Source: Streptomyces sp. CB02400
Lineage (GTDB): Bacteria; Actinomycetota; Actinomycetes; Streptomycetales; Streptomycetaceae
Reading direction: 5' to 3'
Assembly (NCBI RefSeq): GCF_001905725.1
Contig: NZ_LIWB01000009.1
Span: 62,001-126,000, forward strand
Length of the DNA stretch: 64,000 bases
Below are positions 40,493 through 49,268 of the stretch, one piece after another (the first letter of the stretch is position 1; every line of letters starts with the position of its first letter). Position numbers and translations under genes: made by a program. The notes beneath the pieces were generated by a model that saw only the letters and a program-made list of their open reading frames with translations, was not told where the DNA came from and made no database searches.

Positions 40493-41275
40493 CTACAGGC
40501 CCTCGTACGGCAGCAGCTCGGGCCGCTTCGGCGGCAGACCGTCGCCCGAGGAGCGGCCGGTGAGGCGACGGCCGATCCACGGCAGCAGGTGCTGCCGCGC
40601 GAACCGGGCGTCCGCGACCCGCCGGGCCACCCAGCGCGGCGGCAGCGTCGCCTCCGGGGGCAGATGCCACTCGGGGTCCTCCGGTGCGTGGCCCAGCGTC
40701 TGCCAGACCGCCTCCGCGACCCTGCGGTGCCCGTCCGCGGTCAGGTGCAGCCGGTCCACGTCCCACAGCCGGGGGTCGGCGAGCGACGGAGCCCCGTACA
40801 GGTCGACGACCAGCGCGCCGTGCTTCTCGGCGAGCTCGTCGACGCACTCGAACAGCGCCTCCATGCGCGGGCGGAAGCGCTCCAGGACCGGCCCCTGCCG
40901 GCCGGGGCTGCGCATCAGCACCAGCTGCCCGCAGTGCGGCGCCAGCCGCTCCACGGCCTCGGTCAGCAGATCCCGCACCCTCCCCATGTCGCACTTGGGC
41001 CGCAGGGTGTCGTTGAGCCCGCCGACCAGGGTGACGACGTCGGCCCGCATGGCGGCGGCGACCTCGACCTGCTCGTCGACGATCTGCTGGATCAGCTTGC
41101 CGCGCACCGCGAGGTTGGCGTACAGGAAACCGGGCGTGGTGGCCGCCATCCGCGCGGCGAGGAGGTCGGCCCAGCCCCGGTAGGTGCCGTCGGGGAGGAG
41201 GTCCGACATGCCCTCGGTGAAGGAGTCACCGAGGGCGACGAGGCTGCTGTAGGGGGAAGTGGGATCAGTCTGCAT
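40493..41275 (-). CDS. SGNH/GDSL hydrolase
   Basis: 260-residue cytoplasmic SGNH hydrolase. Block I VALGDSFTEGMSD (Ser about 17), block III LVGGLNDTL (N about 81), and block V DVDRLHLTADGHRRVAEAV (Asp/His). GDSL enzymes act as esterases or acyl-protein deacylases; substrate unknown. No signal peptide. ATG 41275 was chosen because the N-terminus DPTSPYSSLVALGDS directly precedes the catalytic block. Upstream of purB on the same strand, 72 bases apart. Confidence 0.92.
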   Translation of the reverse strand: MQTDPTSPYSSLVALGDSFTEGMSDLLPDGTYRGWADLLAARMAATTPGFLYANLAVRGKLIQQIVDEQVEVAAAMRADVVTLVGGLNDTLRPKCDMGRVRDLLTEAVERLAPHCGQLVLMRSPGRQGPVLERFRPRMEALFECVDELAEKHGALVVDLYGAPSLADPRLWDVDRLHLTADGHRRVAEAVWQTLGHAPEDPEWHLPPEATLPPRWVARRVADARFARQHLLPWIGRRLTGRSSGDGLPPKRPELLPYEGL

Positions 41276-41333
41276 GGCGACACAGATGGTATCCCGTGGC
41301 ACATACCCGTCGGTCGGTCGCCCTTCCCCGTGC

Positions 41334-42347
41334 TCAGGTCCGCTGCCCGAACAGCTCCTGCAGCACGTTCTCCATGGTCACAAGACCGGCCAGCCGCCCG
41401 TCGGTCCCGAGGACGGCCGCCAGATGCGTACGGCTGCTCCGCATGGCGGTGAGGACGTCGTCCATCGGCGTGCTCTCCCGCACCCGCGCGATGGGCCGCA
41501 TGTCGCCCGGCCGGAACGGCAGGTCCCGCGGTGAGGCGTCGAGGGCGTCCTTCACATGCAGGTAGCCGACGATGCGCCGCTGCCCGTCCACCACCGGGAA
41601 GCGGGAGAACCCGGACTCCGCCGACAGCCGCTCCAGCTCCTCCGGGGTGACCCCCACGCTCGCGTAGACCACGTCCTCCAGCGGCATCACCACGTCCCGC
41701 ACGGGCCGCCGGCCCAGCTCCAGCGCGTCGTGCAGCCGTTCGAGCGCGCGGTCGTCGATGAGACCCGCCTCGCCGGAGTCCTTCACGATCTGGGCCAGCT
41801 CGGCGTCCGAGAAGGACGCGACGACCTCGTTCCGTGTCTTCACCCGCAGCAGCTTCAGCAGCGTGTTGGCGAACGCGTTGATCGTGAAGATCACCGGGCG
41901 CAGCGCGCGGGACAGCGCCACCAGCGGCGGACCCAGCACCAGGGCGCTGCGCACCGGCTCGGCGAGCGCGATGTTCTTCGGCACCATCTCGCCGAGCAGC
42001 ATGTGCAGATACGTCGCGAGCGCCAGCGCGATCACGAACGACACCGCGTGCCCCGCGCCCTCCGGGACACCCACCGCGTGGAACACCGGTTCCAGCAGAT
42101 GCGCGATGGCCGGCTCGGCGACGACGCCGAGGACCAGCGTGCACAGCGTGATGCCGAGCTGCGCGGCCGCCATCAGCGCGGACACGTGCTCCAGACCCCA
42201 CAGCACGCTCTTCGCGCGCCGGTCGCCCTTGTCGGCGTACGGCTCGATCTGGCTGCGGCGGACCGAGATCAGCGCGAACTCGGCGCCGACGAAGAAGGCG
42301 TTGACGACCAGCGTCGCCAGACCGATCAGCAGCTGTACGACGGTCAT
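41334..42347 (-). CDS. CNNM/CorC-family membrane protein (short form)
   Basis: 337 residues: DUF21/CNNM transmembrane domain (about 1-170; VVNAFFVGAEFALISVRRSQIE, YLHMLLGEMVPKNIALAEPVR) and tandem CBS domains (about 200-335; MPLEDVVYASVGVTPEELERL). Linked to Mg/Co homeostasis in the CorC/MpfA group. Lacks the C-terminal CorC/HlyC domain that the upstream paralogue has. Start ATG overlaps the upstream stop (ATGA), so the two are coupled and may work as a pair. Confidence 0.92.
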   Translation of the reverse strand: MTVVQLLIGLATLVVNAFFVGAEFALISVRRSQIEPYADKGDRRAKSVLWGLEHVSALMAAAQLGITLCTLVLGVVAEPAIAHLLEPVFHAVGVPEGAGHAVSFVIALALATYLHMLLGEMVPKNIALAEPVRSALVLGPPLVALSRALRPVIFTINAFANTLLKLLRVKTRNEVVASFSDAELAQIVKDSGEAGLIDDRALERLHDALELGRRPVRDVVMPLEDVVYASVGVTPEELERLSAESGFSRFPVVDGQRRIVGYLHVKDALDASPRDLPFRPGDMRPIARVRESTPMDDVLTAMRSSRTHLAAVLGTDGRLAGLVTMENVLQELFGQRT

Positions 42348-43726
42348 CGCCGTGCCCCCCTGTCGTCCGTGGTCCCGGCCGTCCGCCGTTCCGTCGTCCG
42401 CTGTTCCGTCGCGTGCCGGTCGTCCAGGGGCGCGTGCAGCAGGACGCGTGCCGCGCGGCGGCCGGTGGCGTCCACCACGTCCAGGCGCCAGCCGGCGACC
42501 TCGAAGGTGTCGCCGGCGGCCGGTATCCGGCCCAGCTCGGCCGCCACGAGTCCGGCGAGGGTCTCGTACGGACCCTCCGGCGCGCGCAGACCGACCCGGG
42601 CGAGCTGGTCCACCCGCGCGAAGCCGTCGGCCGAGAACAGCGCGCGCCCGCTCTCGTCGGTGCCGGCCCGGGCCAGGTCGGGGGTCTCGTGCGGGTCGTG
42701 CTCGTCGCGGACCTCGCCGACGACCTCCTCGACGATGTCCTCCAGCGTGGCCACGCCGGCCGTGCCGCCGTACTCGTCGATCACCACGGCCATGGTGCGC
42801 CGCCCGGAGAGCCGGTCGAGGAGACGGTCGACGGTGAGCGACCCGGGGACCAGCAGCGGCTCGCGCATCAGCTCCGACACGGGCACCCGGGCGCGGCGCT
42901 CCGCGGGCAGTGCCAGTACGTCCTTGACGTGCGCGGTGCCGACGACCGCGTCGAGGGTGTCGCGGTAGACGGGGAACCGGGACAGCCCGGTCGCCCGGGT
43001 CACGTTGGCCACGTCCTCACACGTGGCGTGTACCTCCAGCGCGATGACCTGGACGCGCGGTGTCATCACGTTCTCGGCGGTGAGGTCGGCGAGGTTCAGC
43101 GTGCGGACGAAGAGCTCGGCGGTGTCCGGCTCCAGGGCGCCCTCCCGGGCGGAGTGCCGGGCGAGCGCCGCGAGCTCCTGCGGCCCGCGCGCGGACTCCA
43201 GCTCCTCGGCGGGCTCCACGCCGATGCGGCGCACGATGCGGTTGGCCGTGTTGTTCAGGTGTGTGATGAACGGGCGGAAGGCGGCGCTGAACCAGCGCTG
43301 CGCGTTGCCCACCCGTCTGGCGACGGCCAGTGGCGAGGAGATCGCCCAGTTCTTGGGCACCAGCTCGCCGACCACCATCAGGAACACCGTCGACAGGGCC
43401 GTGCCGATCACCAGGGCGAGGGAGCTCGCCACCGAACCGGAGACGCCGACGTCCTCCAGCGGGCCCGCGATCAGCGCGGCGATCGACGGTTCGGCCAGCA
43501 TGCCGACCACCAGGTTCGTGACCGTGATGCCGAGTTGCGCGCCGGAGAGCTGGAAGGTCAGGTTCCGTACGGCCTTGAGGGCGCCCGCGGCCCCCCGCTC
43601 GCCGCGTTCGACGGCCCGCTCCAGCTCGGCCCGCTCGACCGTGGTGAGGGAGAACTCGGCCGCGACGAAGGCGCCGCAGGCGAGCGAGAGCAGGATCGCC
43701 ACCAGGAGGAGGAGCACTTCGGTCAT
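42344..43726 (-). CDS. CNNM/CorC-family hemolysin-like membrane protein
   Basis: 460 residues: DUF21 domain (about 1-190; FVAAEFSLTTVERAELERAVE, VVGELVPKNWAISSPLAVA), two CBS domains (about 215-340; VMTPRVQVIALEVHATCEDV, MAVVIDEYGGTAGVATLEDIVEEVVGEVRDEHD), and a CorC_HlyC C-terminal domain (about 350-440; ETLAGLVAAELGRIPAAGDTFEV). Proposed magnesium transport or homeostasis. ATG 43726 has GAGGTGA six bases upstream. First gene of a two-gene unit with the short paralogue. Confidence 0.94.
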   Translation of the reverse strand: MTEVLLLLVAILLSLACGAFVAAEFSLTTVERAELERAVERGERGAAGALKAVRNLTFQLSGAQLGITVTNLVVGMLAEPSIAALIAGPLEDVGVSGSVASSLALVIGTALSTVFLMVVGELVPKNWAISSPLAVARRVGNAQRWFSAAFRPFITHLNNTANRIVRRIGVEPAEELESARGPQELAALARHSAREGALEPDTAELFVRTLNLADLTAENVMTPRVQVIALEVHATCEDVANVTRATGLSRFPVYRDTLDAVVGTAHVKDVLALPAERRARVPVSELMREPLLVPGSLTVDRLLDRLSGRRTMAVVIDEYGGTAGVATLEDIVEEVVGEVRDEHDPHETPDLARAGTDESGRALFSADGFARVDQLARVGLRAPEGPYETLAGLVAAELGRIPAAGDTFEVAGWRLDVVDATGRRAARVLLHAPLDDRHATEQRTTERRTAGTTDDRGARR

Positions 43727-43885
43727 CGGGTCACCTCTGTCCCATGGTCGGACAGGACGGGAACAGATGCGCGATGTCGCGGACCGGGAGGCTCGCCCAT
43801 GGGCGGACGCACACAACCTTTCATGGAGGACCGAGTGGCCCTCCAAGGGTAAAGGATCGGCAAAGGCGTGCTGTCGGACTGTGGA

Positions 43886-44311
43886 TCACCCGGTGAGGGG
43901 CTTCACCCAGCGCCGCCAGCGTTCCTCCCGCGCGTACCCGGCGGTGCCCCATGCATGGTGGGCGGTCTCGTTGCTCTCGAGCACCATCGCGTCCGCGCGG
44001 CGCCCGCCGAGCCGTACGAACCGCTCCTCCGCGGCGGTCAGCAGCGCGGAGGCGATGCCCCGACGGCGGCGGTCCGGGTGCACCGCCAGCCGGTAGAGAT
44101 GGCACCGCCAGCCGTCGAAGCCCGCGATCACCGTGCCGGCCAGCTCACCGCCGCTCTCCGCGAGGATCAGTGCCTCGGGATCGCGGGCGACCAGCCGCTC
44201 CACGCCGTCCCGGTCGTCACTGATGCTCGTGCCCTCGGCGGCCACCTTCCAGAAGGCCAGCACGGTGTCGAGATCCTCGGGCGTCGCGGCCCGTATACGC
44301 AGCTCGGTCAT
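43886..44311 (-). CDS. GNAT-family N-acetyltransferase
   Basis: 141-residue single GNAT domain: RIRAATPEDLDTVLAFW (motif C/D region), LYRLAVHPDRRRRGIASALL (acetyl-CoA loop R/Q-x-x-G-x-A), HHAWGTAGYAREERWRRWVK. Substrate unknown. A TGTGAT six bases upstream of the ATG may be the -10 of a leaderless message. Confidence 0.9.
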   Translation of the reverse strand: MTELRIRAATPEDLDTVLAFWKVAAEGTSISDDRDGVERLVARDPEALILAESGGELAGTVIAGFDGWRCHLYRLAVHPDRRRRGIASALLTAAEERFVRLGGRRADAMVLESNETAHHAWGTAGYAREERWRRWVKPLTG

Positions 44312-45054
44312 GCGGTGATCACAGCACGCGTGCTCCCGCACGACACGACATTCCACGATCCGGACCACTCGGCCGCGTCTCGTCGTGCCGGGTGGTCCGC
44401 TCCGCTCCGCACGGGTCTCCGGGGTCCCGCGCGGAACGTGTCCGACGACGGCTCCGCGGGTGCGCCGGGCTGCGGGTGCGCTCGTCCGGCGCGACCCGCC
44501 GTGGGCGTGCCCGGCGTACCGGCGCGTGGTGGCCGGTCGGCCGCTGCCGGCCCTGGCCCGGCGGCTCCCGCGCGGCGCCGCGCGTCCACACGAACCGTGC
44601 GCCGGTGCGACCGCTGCCGTGCGGAGGCCGCGAGTCCGGCACGACCCGCGCGGCGACTCGTCCTGCCGACCGCACCGCGCGGAAGCCCCGCGCTCGCGCG
44701 CGGTGCTACTGCGGCTCACCGGCCTGCTGACCGTGGAGCAGGTCCCGCACCCGCATCCGCGCGGGGCTACGGGAGACGGTTCCCCGGAGAGGCGGCCGGG
44801 GGCGCCCGCACCCGCATGCGTGCGGTGCCACTGCGGCTCACCGGGCCGCCGGCCGTGGAGCAGGCCCCGTACCCGCATCCGCGTGGGGCTACGGGAGATG
44901 CCCCGGACGGGCGGCCGGGGGCGCCCGCACCCGCATGCGTGCGGTGCCACTGCGGCTCACCGGGCCGCCGGCCGTGGAGGAGGCCCCGTACCCGCACTCG
45001 CGCGGGGTTACTGGAGGCGCCCCCCGGACGGAGGACGCCCGCACCCGCGCGGAG
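44312..45054. other. Noncoding block with tandem repeats
   Basis: This 743-base gap between the GNAT gene and the ABC permease has no convincing gene; open frames there are biased shadows of repeats rich in Arg and Pro. 44312-44700 shows no clear structure. 44701-45054 is a ~120-bp tandem repeat (next entry). Confidence 0.7.
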
Positions 45055-45057
45055 CTA
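44701..45057. repeat. About 120-bp tandem repeat, nearly three copies
   Basis: Units begin CGGTG(C/T)(C/T)ACTGCGGCTCACCGG at 44701, 44823 and 44942 (periods 122 and 119). Each includes CCGTGGAG(C/G)AGG and a GGGGCTACGGG-like block that resembles the GAGCTACTC at the ABC permease stop codon, so the array reaches the end of that gene. Confidence 0.85.
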
Positions 45058-47622
45058 CTCGTGCGCGATGGCCTCCAGTACGTTCATCCGGGACGCCCGC
45101 AGGGCCGGCAGGAGGGCCGCAGCGATGCCCACCACCGCCGAGCCGATGACGACCGCCGCGATGGTGCCCCAGGGGACGGCGAGGGCGGTCATGCCCTGGA
45201 GGGCGAGGACCTGCTGGACGCACAGGCCCCAGACCAGCCCCAGTGCGAGTCCCAGCACCGCGCCGAACACGGCGATCACCACCGACTCCAGCCGGATCAT
45301 CCGCCGCAACTGCCGCCGGGCCAGGCCGATCGCCCGCAGCAGACCGATCTCGCGCGTGCGCTCCACCACCGACAGCGCCAGGGTGTTGACCACGCCCAGC
45401 ACCGCGATGACGATCGCCAGCCCCAGCAGGGCGTACACGAGGTACAGCAGGACGGCGATCTGGTCGTGCACCAGCTCCTTGTAGTCGGCCTGGTCACGGG
45501 CCTGCACCTGCGGATACGGCTCCAGCGTCGTCTCCAGCCGGTCGCGCAGCTCGTCCACGCCCGTCCCGGCGGCCGCGTTGACGTACAGCGCGGAGTCCTG
45601 CCCGCCGGGCACGTACTCCTCGACCGTCGCGATGCCGAAGACCAGCCCGCCCCGCATCCCGAAGCCCTCACCGCCCTCCATGTCGGTGAGGGCGGCCACC
45701 GTCAGTTCGGTGCTCCGGCCGCCGGGGAACTCGACCGGGAGCGTGCCGCCCATGCGGACGCCGTGCTCCTCGGCGAAGTCCGCGTCCATGGCGATGTTGC
45801 CGTCCGCCAGCGCGGCCGCCGTGTCGCCGCTCGCGTACGTCACGCGCGCGACCTCGTCCGCCCGGTCGTCGTACCCGGCGGCGGTGGTCTCGATCCGCTC
45901 CCCGTCCGGCAGCCGTACCGCCACCGGCGCGAACCGCTGGCGCACGACCAGCCCCACGCCCTCCGTGTCCCGCACCCGGTCGGTGATCTCCTGGGAGAAC
46001 GGCACGAAGTTGGCGTTCTGCAGCACGAAGTCGGCGCCCAGCGTCTTGTCGATCTGCTCGTCGAAGGACCGGGACATCGAGGCGCTGGCCACCGACATCC
46101 CGCCGACCAGGGCGAGCCCCACCATCAGCGCGGCGGCGGTCGCGCCGGTACGGCGGGGATTGCGCAGGGCGTTGCGCTGGCTCATCCGGCCGACCGGGCC
46201 GAACAGAGCGGGGAAGGCCCCGCCCAGCACCCGGATCACCGGCCGCACCAGCAGCGGACCGGCGATGACGGTCGCGATCAGGGTGAGGACGACACCGAGC
46301 CCCAGCAGCGAGGCCGCCGAGGAGGTCTCACCGGCGAGTACGCAGCCCACCAGCGCGGCCGCGCCGATCACGCCGACCACGGAACCCACCACCGCGCGGG
46401 TCCGCAGCGGCCGTCCCACCCCGGCGGTCTCCGCGTCGGCCAGTGCGGCCATCGGCGACACGCCCGCCGCGCGGCGGGCCGGGAGATACGCCGCGACGAA
46501 GGTGACGCCCACGCCGACGACGTACGCCGTGACGGGTGTGGTCCAGCCGACGACCATCTCCGTGGTCTTCAGGTTCATGCCGAACACGCCCATGAGCCGG
46601 ATCAGCCCGAAGGCGAGCCCGACGCCGGCCGCCAGACCCAGCGTGGAGCCGACCAGACCGAGCAGCACCGCCTCGGTCAGCACCGACCGGCGTACCTGCC
46701 TGCGGTCGGCGCCCAGCGCTCGCAGCAGGCCGAGTTCGCGGGTCCGCTGGGCGATCAGCATCGAGAAGGTGTTGACGATCAGGAAGACGCCCACGAGGAC
46801 CGCGATCCCGGCGAAGCCGAGCATCACGTACTTGATCACGTCGAGGAATCCGCCGAGTTCGTCGGCGGCCGTCTCGGCCAGCTCGTCCGCCGTCCTCACC
46901 TCGTAGCCGCCGTCGCCGAGCGCCGCGGTGACCCGGCGCTTCAGCTCCGCGTCGGTCACGCCCGGCGCCGCGTCGAGGGAGACGCTCGTGGCCCGGTCCG
47001 CCGAGCCCAGCAGTCTGGTGGCCGCCACCTCGGGATCGAGGAAGACCAGCGCCGCACCGGGATTCGTGGTGGTGAACGTGGCGATCCCGACGACCTCCAC
47101 GCGGAACGTGCCCGGCTGTGCCTGCACGGACAGCGTGTCCCCGATCCCGACGTCCTTGACGTCGGCCGTGTCCGCGTCCAGCACCGCCTCGCCGTCGCCG
47201 CGCGGGGTGCGGCCGGAGGTCAGCTCCACCACACTGCGCTCGCTGACGTACCAGTCCACCGCGAGGGTCGGCGCGCCCGTGGTCGGCCCCACCGACTCGT
47301 TGTCGCTGTCGACGACCGTGATGTTGTCGACCTCGACGTCCGGGCGCGCAGACTCGACGCCGTCGACGCGGGACAGCTCCTGGGCGAGCGAGGCCGGGAC
47401 CGTCCGGACGGCTCCCGTGGGCACCGACGACTCCAGGTCCTCCGGGGGCGCCACGGTCACATCGGCGGACGTGGAGGCGAACAGCCGGTCGAAGGTACGG
47501 GAGACCGTGTCGGAGAAGATCAGGCTGCCCGCGACGAACGCCACGGACAGGACGACGGCCAGCGCGGACAGCAGCAGCCGGCCCTTGTGCGCGAGGAAGC
47601 TCCGCAGAGTCGCCCTCAGCAC
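45055..47622 (-). CDS. FtsX/MacB-like ABC transporter permease
   Basis: 855 residues. It has a duplicated FtsX-type architecture, with an N-terminal TM anchor (GRLLLSALAVVLSVAFVAGSLIFSD), a large extracytoplasmic MacB_PCD domain, and a three-helix FtsX bundle (about 265-400; AVLVGVFLIVNTFSMLIAQRTRELGLLRALGA). A second anchor and periplasmic-type domain follow, then a second FtsX bundle (about 735-855; AVLGVVNTLALSVVERTREIGLLRAIGLA). Such permeases with an adjacent ATPase export lipoproteins, peptides or drugs, or transmit signals across the membrane. Starts four bases after the ATPase stop, so they form one operon. Confidence 0.95.
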   Translation of the reverse strand: MLRATLRSFLAHKGRLLLSALAVVLSVAFVAGSLIFSDTVSRTFDRLFASTSADVTVAPPEDLESSVPTGAVRTVPASLAQELSRVDGVESARPDVEVDNITVVDSDNESVGPTTGAPTLAVDWYVSERSVVELTSGRTPRGDGEAVLDADTADVKDVGIGDTLSVQAQPGTFRVEVVGIATFTTTNPGAALVFLDPEVAATRLLGSADRATSVSLDAAPGVTDAELKRRVTAALGDGGYEVRTADELAETAADELGGFLDVIKYVMLGFAGIAVLVGVFLIVNTFSMLIAQRTRELGLLRALGADRRQVRRSVLTEAVLLGLVGSTLGLAAGVGLAFGLIRLMGVFGMNLKTTEMVVGWTTPVTAYVVGVGVTFVAAYLPARRAAGVSPMAALADAETAGVGRPLRTRAVVGSVVGVIGAAALVGCVLAGETSSAASLLGLGVVLTLIATVIAGPLLVRPVIRVLGGAFPALFGPVGRMSQRNALRNPRRTGATAAALMVGLALVGGMSVASASMSRSFDEQIDKTLGADFVLQNANFVPFSQEITDRVRDTEGVGLVVRQRFAPVAVRLPDGERIETTAAGYDDRADEVARVTYASGDTAAALADGNIAMDADFAEEHGVRMGGTLPVEFPGGRSTELTVAALTDMEGGEGFGMRGGLVFGIATVEEYVPGGQDSALYVNAAAGTGVDELRDRLETTLEPYPQVQARDQADYKELVHDQIAVLLYLVYALLGLAIVIAVLGVVNTLALSVVERTREIGLLRAIGLARRQLRRMIRLESVVIAVFGAVLGLALGLVWGLCVQQVLALQGMTALAVPWGTIAAVVIGSAVVGIAAALLPALRASRMNVLEAIAHE

Positions 47623-47626
47623 GGCG

Positions 47627-48454
47627 TCAGTCCTTCCCGGGCGTCGGCTCGTCCGCGCCGCCGGCGGTGTCCGCGGGGGCGCGGAGCACGTCGAAGCGCT
47701 TCATCCGCTCCAGCACCGACTCCGCCGTGGGCCGGCGCATCTCGTCCACGATCCGGCCGTCCGCGAGGAAGAGCACCAGGTCGGAGTGGGCGGCGGCGCC
47801 CGGGTCGTGCGTGACCATCACGACGGTCTGTCCGAGCGAGTCCACGGCCTCGCGCAGAAAGCCGAGCACTTCGAGCCCCGCGCGGGAGTCGAGGTTGCCG
47901 GTCGGCTCGTCCGCGAAGATCAGCTCGGGGCGGGAGGCCAGCGCCCGGGCGCAGGCCACGCGCTGCTGCTGGCCGCCCGACAGTTGCGCGGGCCGGTGCT
48001 TGAGCCGGTCCCGCAGGCCGAGCGTGTCGATGACCTGGTCCAGCCACTTCTCATCGGCCTTCTGGCCCGCGATGTCCATGGGCAGGGTGATGTTCTCCCG
48101 CGCGTTCAGCGTCGGGATGAGGTTGAACGACTGGAACATGAAACCGATCCGGTCCCGCCGCAGCCGGGTCAGCTCACGGTCCTTCAGACCCGTTATCTCG
48201 GTGTCTCCCAACCACACCTGTCCGGCGGAAACGGTGTCGAGCCCCGCCAGACAGTGCATGAGCGTGGATTTCCCGGACCCCGACGGCCCCATGACCGCGG
48301 TGAACCGTCCGCGCACTATGTCCACGTCCACCGAATCCAGGGCGAGCACGGTCGTCTCGCCCGAGCCGTACGCCTTGGTCAGGCCGCGGGCGCGGGCCGC
48401 GATCCCGTCGGCCGACGCGAGGCCCGGGGCGTGCTCCGCAGCAGGTGTGGACAA
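47627..48454 (-). CDS. LolD/MacB-type ABC transporter ATP-binding protein
   Basis: 275 residues. GSGETTVLALDSVDVDI, Walker A GPSGSGKSTLMHCLAGLD, Q-loop FMFQSFNLIPTLNARENITLPM, signature LSGGQQQRVACARAL, Walker B ELIFADEPTGNLD, switch VTHDPGAAAHSD: all typical of LolD/FtsE-type ATPases. The TTG at 48454 is the likely start because GGAGGAGG stands a few bases upstream; the only other in-frame start (48601) lies in unrelated sequence. First gene of the operon with the FtsX-like permease. Confidence 0.93.
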   Translation of the reverse strand: MSTPAAEHAPGLASADGIAARARGLTKAYGSGETTVLALDSVDVDIVRGRFTAVMGPSGSGKSTLMHCLAGLDTVSAGQVWLGDTEITGLKDRELTRLRRDRIGFMFQSFNLIPTLNARENITLPMDIAGQKADEKWLDQVIDTLGLRDRLKHRPAQLSGGQQQRVACARALASRPELIFADEPTGNLDSRAGLEVLGFLREAVDSLGQTVVMVTHDPGAAAHSDLVLFLADGRIVDEMRRPTAESVLERMKRFDVLRAPADTAGGADEPTPGKD

Positions 48455-48601
48455 GGCCGCCTCCTCCGAGTGGACGTCAGTCGTGCTCGTCGCGCCGAGG
48501 GTAGTGTGATCCGGCCCACAGCCGGTATCCCCCGTGGGTGCAGGTCCCCGATACCGATGTAAGGGACACGTTCTTCGCGTTCCTCGGTCCCGCCGAGGCA
48601 C

Positions 48602-48631
48602 TTGCCGCTGCTAGCACCCCGGCGCTAGCTT
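48602..48631 (+). promoter_or_regulatory. Toxin-antitoxin promoter with overlapping GCTAGC operator
   Basis: TTGCCG (48602-48607), 18-base spacer, TAGCTT (48626-48631), then six bases to the ATG. GCTAGC-N8-GCTAGC (48610-48615 and 48624-48629) lies across spacer and -10. RHH antitoxins commonly bind such paired sites to repress their own operon. Confidence 0.65.
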
Positions 48632-48637
48632 CGAGGC

Positions 48638-48889
48638 ATGGCGAAGACCCAGCTGAACGTGCGCGTGGACGAGGGCACCGCCCGCGCGGCGCGGGAACGT
48701 GCCCTGGCGCGCGGGATGAGCGTCAACCGCTACATCGAGGAACTGGTCCGGCAGGACACCGGCGAGGCGGGTCGCGCCTTCGTCGAGGCCGCCGCCGACT
48801 TCATGAAGCAGTACGAGAGCGTCTTCGCCGAAGAATTCGGCAAGGAGCGCGAAGGCATGCGTGAAGGCACGCGCGAAGGTCGCCGCTGA
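48638..48889 (+). CDS. Ribbon-helix-helix antitoxin
   Basis: 83 residues. N-terminal RHH (AKTQLNVRVDEGTARAARERALARGMSVNRYIEELVRQ, about 2-40) is followed by an acidic, helical C-terminal region likely to bind the toxin (EAAADFMKQYESVFAEEFG). Leaderless promoter and overlapping operator lie upstream. The toxin gene begins inside its 3' end with a 29-base overlap. A toxin-antitoxin role is inferred from the arrangement. Confidence 0.85.
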   Translation: MAKTQLNVRVDEGTARAARERALARGMSVNRYIEELVRQDTGEAGRAFVEAAADFMKQYESVFAEEFGKEREGMREGTREGRR

Positions 48890-49268
48890 GCCGTTGAACG
48901 ACCTGCGCATCGACCTCGCGTGGCTGCTCATGCTCGCCGAGCGGCAGACCCCGGGGGACCCCCAGGTCACCGACTGGGGCGCCCTCGTCGCCGCCGTCGC
49001 ACGCCACGAGGCCGAGATATTCGACGTCCCCGTCTACGACAGTCCGCACGCCCGCGCCGCCTCGCTCCTCCAGCTGCTGATCCACGTCCCCGCGCTGGAG
49101 CGCTCCAACGCCCTGTTCGCCTCCGCCGTCGCGTACGCCTATCTCGTCGCCAGCGGTCTGAAGGTCGTCACCTCGCCGGAACAGGTGCGCGATCTGGCCC
49201 GCCTGGTCAAGGACGGCGAGGCGACCGTGGACGACATCGCCGCCGAGCTGCGCCGCTGGTGCGAGTGA
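48861..49268 (+). CDS. Fic/Doc-like toxin with degenerate Fic motif
   Basis: 135 residues. Similar to the small Streptomyces Fic-type toxins paired with RHH antitoxins: IDLAWLLMLAERQTPGDPQVTDWGALVAAVARH, then PVYDSPHARAASLLQLLIHVPALERSNALFASAVAYAYL. The standard HxFx(D/E)GN(G/K)R loop is replaced by HVPALERSNALF: His75 and Asn83 remain with changed spacing and the Gly and Arg are missing. NMP transfer to a target protein is therefore uncertain. GTG 48861 has GAAGG five bases upstream and overlaps the antitoxin gene. Its stop TGA abuts the stop of the convergent methyltransferase (TGATCA). Confidence 0.75.
   Translation: MKARAKVAAEPLNDLRIDLAWLLMLAERQTPGDPQVTDWGALVAAVARHEAEIFDVPVYDSPHARAASLLQLLIHVPALERSNALFASAVAYAYLVASGLKVVTSPEQVRDLARLVKDGEATVDDIAAELRRWCE

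Noticed and set aside
41296..41565. Small ORFs opposite the CNNM genes
   Set aside because: Shadow frames of well-supported genes on the other strand.
44701..45057. Tandem repeats as a replication or partition origin
   Set aside because: No DnaA-box-like or parS-like sequence, and no dnaA, parAB or rep gene nearby.
43868..45484. Long plus-strand ORFs over the GNAT gene and repeat block
   Set aside because: Translation is Arg/Pro-rich and follows the 120-bp repeat; no ribosome binding site or motif.
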